From positions 1-11,229 of the forward strand of contig JBDZVX010000082.1 in assembly GCA_040255925.1 (NCBI GenBank): a stretch of 11,229 nucleotides of DNA. Direction: 5' to 3'. Shown here piece by piece: positions 6,495 through 11,229 of the stretch (the stretch's first letter is position 1; each line of letters begins with the position of its first letter). The notes under the pieces are model-generated. The model was given only the letters and a program-made list of their open reading frames with translations, had not been told where the DNA came from and did no database searches. This DNA is from Nitrolancea sp040255925. Its GTDB lineage: Bacteria; Chloroflexota; Chloroflexia; Thermomicrobiales; Thermomicrobiaceae. Both the position numbers and the translations under genes were made by a program.

Positions 6495-7962
6495 GCGCAC
6501 CCCTCCGTATCAGTGACCGGCCCCACCACCCCAGAACCGCGAGGACCGCGACGAGGTATAGGGCGAAAAAGCCGGGATCTTGTCGTGCCGCGTAGAGCGC
6601 CCCGGAAATCGTCTGACCGCCGAGCGTCGCGAGCGGGAAATCGGACGAGTAGCCGACGTTGAAGACCAGCCCTCCAGGTGGCACCGTAGCATCCCCCTCG
6701 ACAACCAGTGGTAGCCCTCCCGGTGGCCGTAGTCTCGACCAGTAGGTGGAAACCGGCTGTTGACCCGTGCGAACTACGAGCTTCAGATACCGGTCGGCGG
6801 TATCCGCTACCGGCGGGAACCGTACGTCCATCGCGTCGGTCTGGCCGGATGCCGCGAAGGTGTCGATCGCTCCCTGGTACAGCGGCGCGCCGGGCTTGTA
6901 GCTCGGCTTGAAGACGAGATCTCCACCGGCTGCTTGGTCCCCCTCGTATCGAGTGCCGTCCGCATAGACATTGGCTGGAGCGTACCAAAAGGTAACTGCG
7001 TTGCCCGGCGTGGAATCGGGTGATGTCAGGGTAAACCGGTAGCGGCTGGTGGCTGAGCCGGAGATCGGCGGGAATCGGAACGTAACGTGGCTGAGATCGT
7101 GAATATCACGGGCATTGACCACTACCTTGGCCACCTCGGTCATCTCTGGCTCTCGATAGAGGGTGAAGATCACGTCCCGGTCGTTGATCCGCGTTGGAGG
7201 CGGCAGTTCGGCGAACCGGCTCAGATCGATGAAGCCGGTTTGTCCGTCATCGAGTTGCACGTTGGCCCAGCCCTCGGCACTGCCTTCGATCCGGACGCTG
7301 CTGCCGCCGGGGAGTGTGGTCACCGGCTTGCCGTCGATCGGCAACGCGAGCACCGGCACCGGCGGCCCTTTGGCCAGCACCGCTTTGCCCGGACTGATGT
7401 CAGCGCCGAAGTTCGCCGCGCGCAGCGTAATCCCATCCAAATTGGGATAGAGCGCGGTGAAACTCTGCCCGATCACTTGCTGGCCGGTAAGCTCGCCAAG
7501 CCAGGTCTGACCGGATGGCCAGTCGTGGAATCCCGGCTCCGGGAAGCGGGGATCCGTCTCCGGCGCATACTGAATCTCAGCAGTCGCGCCGGTTTTCAGC
7601 CGGCCGGTTTCATCGATCGTGGTGGTTTCATCACGGGCGATCCCGATGCTGAGTCCGTCCAAGCCGTCGCTCGGTGAGTAGAAGGGCTGCGTGACCGTCG
7701 AGGCGATCGAAATCGGCCCGGCAGTCTCCGGTAGCGATCGGGTCAGCACCTGCTGGATCTCACAGCCGGGCAGGAGCACCAACGCGGTCACGACGATTGC
7801 CAGGAGGAATCTGGGGCGTCGGAAGTGTACGCGGCCCCCACCTCCAGCCCCTTCCCCAACTTTGGGAGAGAGGAGATCGCTGGGAAGTCTATTCCCCTCC
7901 CCTAGAATTGGGGGAGGGGTTAGGGGTGGGGGCTGTTCAGGGCGGCTCCTACCCCAGCTCAT
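6484..7962 (-). CDS. SH3b-containing lipoprotein / membrane-anchored surface protein with a palindromic repeat in its N-terminus
   Basis: From ATG 7962 the protein has 492 residues. Residues 1-10 (MSWGRSRPEQ) are followed by about 34 Pro/Gly-rich residues encoded by the palindromic element. The signal peptide comes next: RRPRFLLAIVVTALVLLPGC, with lipobox Cys67. An SH3b-like domain lies at about 203-252 (VPVLALPIDGKPV, SSVRIEGSAEGWANVQ, TGFIDLSRF). Beta-rich segments lie on both sides (GQSFTALYPNLDGITL at 165-180, FRFPPISGSATSRYRFTL at 295-312), and a C-terminal membrane helix spans about 464-481 followed by Arg residues. The start is fixed by GGAGG six bases upstream and a 14-nt overlap with the GT-C gene stop. 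No start codon between the repeat and the signal peptide would keep the signal whole. Function is unknown; operon context suggests a role at the membrane in polysaccharide assembly. Confidence 0.8.
   Translation of the reverse strand: MSWGRSRPEQPPPLTPPPILGEGNRLPSDLLSPKVGEGAGGGGRVHFRRPRFLLAIVVTALVLLPGCEIQQVLTRSLPETAGPISIASTVTQPFYSPSDGLDGLSIGIARDETTTIDETGRLKTGATAEIQYAPETDPRFPEPGFHDWPSGQTWLGELTGQQVIGQSFTALYPNLDGITLRAANFGADISPGKAVLAKGPPVPVLALPIDGKPVTTLPGGSSVRIEGSAEGWANVQLDDGQTGFIDLSRFAELPPPTRINDRDVIFTLYREPEMTEVAKVVVNARDIHDLSHVTFRFPPISGSATSRYRFTLTSPDSTPGNAVTFWYAPANVYADGTRYEGDQAAGGDLVFKPSYKPGAPLYQGAIDTFAASGQTDAMDVRFPPVADTADRYLKLVVRTGQQPVSTYWSRLRPPGGLPLVVEGDATVPPGGLVFNVGYSSDFPLATLGGQTISGALYAARQDPGFFALYLVAVLAVLGWWGRSLIRRGAHGR
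7833..7933. repeat. Palindromic GC-rich element, copy A (inside lipoprotein gene)
   Basis: This is a 101-bp imperfect palindrome. The outer arms are GGCCCCCACC... and ...GGGGTGGGGGC. An inner hairpin has a 9-bp stem CCCCTCCCC (7894-7902) with GGGGAGGGG (7911-7919). A second, degraded inner hairpin spans about 7851-7870. Aligned without gaps to the complement of copy B it is identical at about 81 of 101 positions by hand count; the run around the right-hand hairpin is fully conserved and the centre is variable. It is read in frame by the lipoprotein gene as PPPLTPPPILGEG...SPKVGEGAGGGG. Confidence 0.9.
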
Positions 7963-9435
7963 TGCCGCCCTCCAGCACCGGAGGTCGTCGCTTCCCGAAC
8001 TGATCCCGCAGGATGCGGTAGGCCATCCAGAGCGTGACGGCGGTGAACAGGCTGCGGACCAGGCCGAAGAAGAGTTCGGCCGGAACCTGGGCACCGATGA
8101 TCGTCATCGGGTCCGGCAAGGTGCCGAGCACTGGCGTGCCCAGCGGGCGGAGCATATCCCAGGTGATTCCGGTTCCCCAGTTGAGCGCGTACAAGCCGAG
8201 CAGGATGATCTGGACGATATGGTAGCCGATGAGTTCGCCCCGGCGGTCGATCGTCAGCGCCAGGAAGGGGACCAGCCAGACCGTGTACTGCGGGTGGAAA
8301 AAGGTCAGCGCGAACAAGATCAGCATGACCGCCGCGCTGGCCGTGACATAGTCTCCGCTGCCCGAGGGATGGCGTTCGCTGTACCAGAGGAAGAGGAGCG
8401 CGTAGGCCAGNNNNNNNNNNNNNNNNNNNNNNNNNNNNNNNNNNNNNNNNNNNNNNNNNNNNNNNNNNNNNNNNNNNNNNNNNNNNNNNNNNNNNNNNNN
8501 NNNNNNNNNNCGCTGCCCGAGGGATGGCGTTCGCTGTACCAGAGGAAGAGGAGCGCGTAGGCCAGTGGGAAAATGAAGATCCGGTCGTCCTGCAGGAGCG
8601 GTAACGCTAGTTCGACCAGATAGTCGATGTGCGGATAGCGCGTAAGGATCGTCAGGGTCGGACTGGAGCCGGTGACTGCCCAGGTGGTCCCGTCGATGAT
8701 GAGCCAGAGCGCCGCGATTCCCCCTGCGAGAAGGAGGAGCTCTCGCCGGGACCGCCGGTAGGCGAGGATGAAGAACGGGATCAGGAACGCCGGGAACAAC
8801 CGAGCCACGGCGCCGAGCCCGAGCAGTCCCAGCCCGAGATAGCGCCGGCCCCGGGTCGCCACCAGCACCGAGAGGACCACCAGGAAGACCGACATGCTAT
8901 CGTGCCGGGCGAAGATCGCGCTGCCGAAGATGACCAGCGGATTGAGCAGCCAGAGCGCCAGCACCCGGCGGCGCCGCTCCGGGGCGACCAGCCGGGTCAG
9001 GACATAGCCGGTCGCCAGATCGGCGATGAGATAGGGCAGCTTCATCAGAAAGAGCGCCCGCGCCACGTAGGGGTAGCCGAAGAAACGGGCGATATCGTCG
9101 GGCGCCGGGATCGGGCCGGAGCCGAGTACTGCTGCTGTGTGGGACCAGATCGGCTCGCTGCCGGGAAGCAACGGGCGGAGGAGCAACAGCCAGAGGTTGT
9201 GGACCATTTGGATCACGATCTGGCTGCCCCAAACGAACCAGTCACCATGATAGGCCGCCATATGGGCGCGTGAATAGATCTGGTAGACATCCGTGTGCAT
9301 CGTGAACGGCATCAACAGCAGCCGGATCAGCAGCCCAGCCGCCCAGATCGCCGCCAGCCCGCCTATCAGCGGTGATACGCCGTCACCGGCCTCTTGCGGC
9401 GGCGGCTTGCGACGGAGCGTCCCGCTTAGCGCCAT
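7949..9435 (-). CDS. GT-C-type membrane glycosyltransferase, interrupted by an assembly gap
   Basis: This multi-pass membrane protein resembles GT87/mannosyltransferase-like GT-C enzymes. A first membrane segment (about 22-42) is followed by the acidic loop motif HTDVYQIY with Asp49, the usual catalytic position. LLNPLVIFGSAIFARHDSMSVFLVVLSV (about 163-190), ARLFPAFLIPFFILAY (211-226) and FFHPQYTVWLVPFLAL (327-342) are typical. Such enzymes use polyprenyl-phosphate sugars outside the membrane. In this assembly the frame is broken by 100 N and a duplicated 55-bp end. Removing 155 nt (8411-8565) leaves exactly 1332 nt, giving 443 residues with a continuous sequence (AYALLFLWYSERHPSGS-GDYVTAS). 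Start 9435 overlaps the YbhN-like gene stop by 10 nt, with GGAG just upstream. The end overlaps the lipoprotein start by 14 nt. Confidence 0.85.
7969..7973 (-). promoter_or_regulatory. Shine-Dalgarno that fixes the lipoprotein start upstream of the repeat
   Basis: GGAGG on the minus strand (complement of 7969-7973) lies six bases before the ATG at 7962. That ATG overlaps the stop of the GT-C gene. It places translation initiation before the palindromic element, so the element must be translated. Confidence 0.7.
8356..8410. repeat. 55-bp contig-end duplicate, left of gap
   Basis: These 55 bases are identical to 8511-8565 and end exactly at the first N. The pair looks like one genomic stretch present on two contig ends that were not merged, not a biological repeat. 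Confidence 0.93.
8411..8510. other. Assembly gap (100 N)
   Basis: Exactly 100 unresolved bases, the conventional filler for a scaffold gap of unknown size. Because the two flanks overlap by 55 bp and the gene frame closes when the overlap is collapsed, probably no sequence is missing here. Confidence 0.97.
8511..8565. repeat. 55-bp contig-end duplicate, right of gap
   Basis: The second copy begins at the first base after the N run and matches 8356-8410 at every position. After position 8565 the sequence continues with the rest of the GT-C gene. Confidence 0.93.
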
Positions 9436-10397
9436 GCCGCGCTCCACTTCGCCACCCGGATCAGACCGAGTACCACCGGCAACGCGGCAACCATCACGGC
9501 GCGATGTAACACCGCCGCCGCGACGATCCCGGTGATCGTCAGGTTGATCATCCCGGCGATCGCCGCCATCGCCCCCTCTCGGAGACCGACGCCGCCCGGA
9601 AACGGTGACACGAGTCCGAGCAGAAGCGGGATATTGGTTAACAGGAGCAGCGCCGTCGTGTTGAGATGCACGCCGAGCGCGGCCGCCGCCACCCAGATCG
9701 TGGCGGAGTCGGCCACCCAACGGGCGAGTGTAAGCAGCAGGATCGCGGTCCGGTGCTGGCGGTTATTGGCAAGCATCCGGCTACTGGCGATGAGTGCCTC
9801 GATAAAGTGGCGGGCACGCTGGCGCAGCAGGTATCCGGCCAGGAGCAGCACGGTAAGCCCGATGACCAGCAGTAGCGCGATCATCACGGCGAGTGAGCGA
9901 TCGAAGGACGCCGCGAGCCACGACAGGCTCGCTGGCCCGGCCAGGATCAAGCCAACGGTCGCGCCGATGACGAGCGCCAGCGCGTCAAGCGCCTGCTCCA
10001 CCGCCAGCGTCGGTACCGATCGACCAAGGCCGATGCCGTAGGTCTGACGGGCAAGGAGTCCCTTGGCGGGCGAGCCGACGTAGCCGGGGACCGCGTAGTT
10101 GATCAGCGAGGAGGTTACCGTCAGCTCGACAGCCGCGGTGAGCGGGAGCTCCTGGGAGATCGCGCGTAGCATGAGCTGCCACCGGCGGGCGTGTATGACC
10201 GGGAGCATGATCCCGATCAGGAGCAGCAGCCCAATGAGTGATAACCGCGCGCCGGTCAGTGCCTGGACAATCCGAGCGCCCTCCCCGGTCGTCAGCAGGC
10301 TGATCCCGGCCAGCAGGATCGCTCCCCAGAAGAGTCCGACCAGCAGCCGCCGGTTCCGGTCGCCGCGTATCGCGGTTCGCGCGGCTTGGCCCGCCAT
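9426..10397 (-). CDS. YbhN/AglD-like multi-pass membrane protein (LPG synthase TM / flippase-like family)
   Basis: The 323-residue protein consists mostly of hydrophobic helices (about 18-36, 51-69, 136-155, 168-191, 216-241, 247-266, 284-316). Family motifs are RRWQLML near 71-77, SSLINYAVPGYVGSPAKGLL (96-115) and the C-terminal SPFPGGVGLREGAMAAIAGM (264-283), the hallmark of the lysylphosphatidylglycerol-synthase transmembrane/flippase-like family (PF03706). It lacks the soluble aminoacyl-transfer domain of MprF, so it is the short form often found beside glycosyltransferases and thought to move or accompany lipid-linked sugars. Transport activity is inferred only. Start ATG 10397 shares one base with the upstream GT4 stop (TGATG), with GGGAG eight bases upstream, which indicates translational coupling. 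Its end overlaps the GT-C gene by 10 nt. Confidence 0.88.
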   Translation of the reverse strand: MAGQAARTAIRGDRNRRLLVGLFWGAILLAGISLLTTGEGARIVQALTGARLSLIGLLLLIGIMLPVIHARRWQLMLRAISQELPLTAAVELTVTSSLINYAVPGYVGSPAKGLLARQTYGIGLGRSVPTLAVEQALDALALVIGATVGLILAGPASLSWLAASFDRSLAVMIALLLVIGLTVLLLAGYLLRQRARHFIEALIASSRMLANNRQHRTAILLLTLARWVADSATIWVAAAALGVHLNTTALLLLTNIPLLLGLVSPFPGGVGLREGAMAAIAGMINLTITGIVAAAVLHRAVMVAALPVVLGLIRVAKWSAAWR

Positions 10398-11229
10398 CAG
10401 AGCTTACTCCCGGCGAGCATCCCGGAACGCTGGACTGGAACCACTGTCTCGATGATCGTCGTAAGACGCTCGGCCAACGCGTCGAGGCTGCCGGTTCTTT
10501 CGAACGCCAACCGGGAGCCACGACCAAGATTAGCGCGGAGTGCTGGGTCCCGCAGGCGCAGGACGGCACTGGCCAGCGCCGCTGGATCAGCCGGGGGGAC
10601 GAGGAGTGCCGAATCGCCATCATGCAGCACCCGCCGGATGGCCGGCGAGTGCCGCGTCACGATTGCCGCGCCCATGGCCATCCCCTGGAAGACTTTGTTT
10701 GGGATGACGCGAGCCGCCTTGTCCGTATCGCCGAAGATCCCGAGAAAGATATCGGCGGCGGTGATCCGCTCGTGCAGTCGCTCGAACGGCACCCAGGGGA
10801 TGAAATCGACGTTCGGCAGGCCAAGCTCTCCGGCCAGGCCATGCATCTCGGTGCTAAGCTGCCCACTCCCGATGATCTCGAACCGGATGTCCTTCCGATT
10901 CGCCAGGAGCTTCGCCGCTTTGAGGATGGTATCGATCCCATGGAGCGGGGTGAATTTCCCGTAGAAAAGGACGCGAAGTGTGGGTTCGTCCCCTACCCCA
11001 ACGGCCCCCACCCCTAGCCCCTCCCCCAATTCTAGGGGAGGGGAACCCGTTATCGAGCATGCTCCCCTCTCCCAGAATTGGGAGAGGGGCCGGGGGTGAG
11101 GGCCGTAAGGGAGAGGACCATCTTGAAACACATCCTCATCCGCGCCGACATCGACCTGATGGATTCGGCTGATAGGGATTCCGAATCTCCGCACCAGGTA
11201 GTCCCCATTCTCCGGCGTATCCACCAGGA
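10397..11229 (-). CDS. GT4 family glycosyltransferase (N-terminus beyond window) with in-frame palindromic repeat
   Basis: The frame enters from the right edge (LVDTPENGDYLVRRFGIP) and runs 277 codons to TGA 10397. The visible part begins at the end of the N-terminal Rossmann half (VDVGADEDVF, about 33 residues in). The C-terminal donor-binding half follows: LRVLFYGKFTPLHGIDTIL, FEIIGSGQ, VDFIPWVPFERL, ADIFLGIFGDTDKAARVIPNKVFQGMAMGAAIV and ALLVPPADPAAL. Between the halves, about 35 residues (GPHPRPLSQFWERG...LGEGLGVGAV) are encoded by palindromic copy B and look foreign to the family. The position where the retaining-enzyme glutamate is often found carries Gln (KVFQGMAMG), so activity should not be assumed. 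It likely adds a sugar to a lipid-linked glycan and is the first gene seen of a coupled minus-strand operon. Confidence 0.87.
   Translation of the reverse strand, partial: LVDTPENGDYLVRRFGIPISRIHQVDVGADEDVFQDGPLPYGPHPRPLSQFWERGACSITGSPPLELGEGLGVGAVGVGDEPTLRVLFYGKFTPLHGIDTILKAAKLLANRKDIRFEIIGSGQLSTEMHGLAGELGLPNVDFIPWVPFERLHERITAADIFLGIFGDTDKAARVIPNKVFQGMAMGAAIVTRHSPAIRRVLHDGDSALLVPPADPAALASAVLRLRDPALRANLGRGSRLAFERTGSLDALAERLTTIIETVVPVQRSGMLAGSKL
11003..11104. repeat. Palindromic GC-rich element, copy B (inside GT4 gene)
   Basis: This is a 102-bp palindromic element in the opposite orientation to copy A. The outer arms GGCCCCCACCCC (11003-11014) and GGGGGTGAGGGCC (11092-11104) pair with few mismatches. 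Inside are two perfect hairpins: CCCCTCCCC/GGGGAGGGG (11018-11026 with 11035-11043, 8-base loop) and CCCCTCTCCC/GGGAGAGGGG (11064-11073 with 11080-11089, loop AGAATT). About 20 unstructured bases separate them. The whole can fold as a three-way cruciform-like structure. It carries no stop in the GT4 frame. Confidence 0.92.

Noticed and set aside
7087..7677. Plus-strand open frame of 196 codons
   Set aside because: Antisense to the SH3b lipoprotein gene, no domain seen.
7691..8560. Plus-strand open frame running through the N gap
   Set aside because: It is antisense to the lipoprotein and GT-C genes and includes unresolved bases; its repeat-derived peptide is the other-strand translation of palindrome A.
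8356..8565. 55-bp direct repeat as target-site duplication of a mobile element
   Set aside because: The copies abut exactly a 100-N filler and collapsing them restores the gene, which is the pattern of an assembly overlap.
8629..9273. Plus-strand open frame of 214 codons, Glu/Arg/Gln-rich
   Set aside because: Antisense to the GT-C membrane protein; the charged composition is the usual mirror of hydrophobic codons.
9436..9720. N-terminal extension of the GT-C frame
   Set aside because: It overlaps the YbhN-like gene almost entirely, is Arg/Gly-rich without hydrophobic segments, and ATG 9435 has a good ribosome site and coupling overlap.
7833..11104. The two palindromes as a CRISPR array or as intrinsic terminators
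   Set aside because: There are only two copies 3 kb apart in opposite orientations, inside genes, without spacer regularity and without U-runs after the stems.

Overview
The window is a GC-rich, densely packed bacterial chromosome segment. Gene content suggests Chloroflexota, possibly the Thermomicrobia/Sphaerobacter side. The pointers are paired class I methyltransferases with an N-terminal zinc ribbon, a YbhN-type flippase next to GT-C and GT4 glycosyltransferases, a MNT/HEPN pair, and GC-rich palindromic repeats. This is inference from family mix and style; no marker gene proves the taxon. The sequence is draft: a 100-N gap (8411-8510) interrupts one gene, and the same 55 bases lie on both sides of it.

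Left part (1-3381): a family 2 glycosyltransferase on the minus strand runs off the window start. Across a 177-bp intergenic region it is divergent from a plus-strand polyprenyl-phosphate-type GT2 with two C-terminal membrane helices, which overlaps or abuts a zinc-ribbon SAM methyltransferase. These look like cell-surface glycan genes.

Middle part (3388-5562): a small stand-alone helix-hairpin-helix protein resembling the N-terminus of PolX (minus), a tRNA-Glu(CUC) with its own promoter and a textbook terminator, a two-gene MntA/HepT-type toxin-antitoxin module, and a PEBP-family lipoprotein on the minus strand.

Right part (5670-11229): a tightly coupled minus-strand operon read from the right edge: GT4 glycosyltransferase (partial) -> YbhN-like multi-pass membrane protein -> GT-C-type membrane glycosyltransferase -> SH3b-containing lipoprotein/membrane protein -> zinc-ribbon methyltransferase. 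Each start overlaps the previous stop by 1 to 14 nt. The set fits assembly and export or decoration of a lipid-linked or surface polysaccharide.

The most striking observation is a pair of ~101-bp GC-rich palindromic elements (7833-7933 and 11003-11104), about 80% identical and in opposite orientations. Both lie inside coding sequence, in frame and without stop codons: one between the start codon and the signal peptide of the lipoprotein, one between the two halves of the GT4 enzyme. They behave like protein-coding palindromic elements, reminiscent in concept of the Rickettsia palindromic elements.
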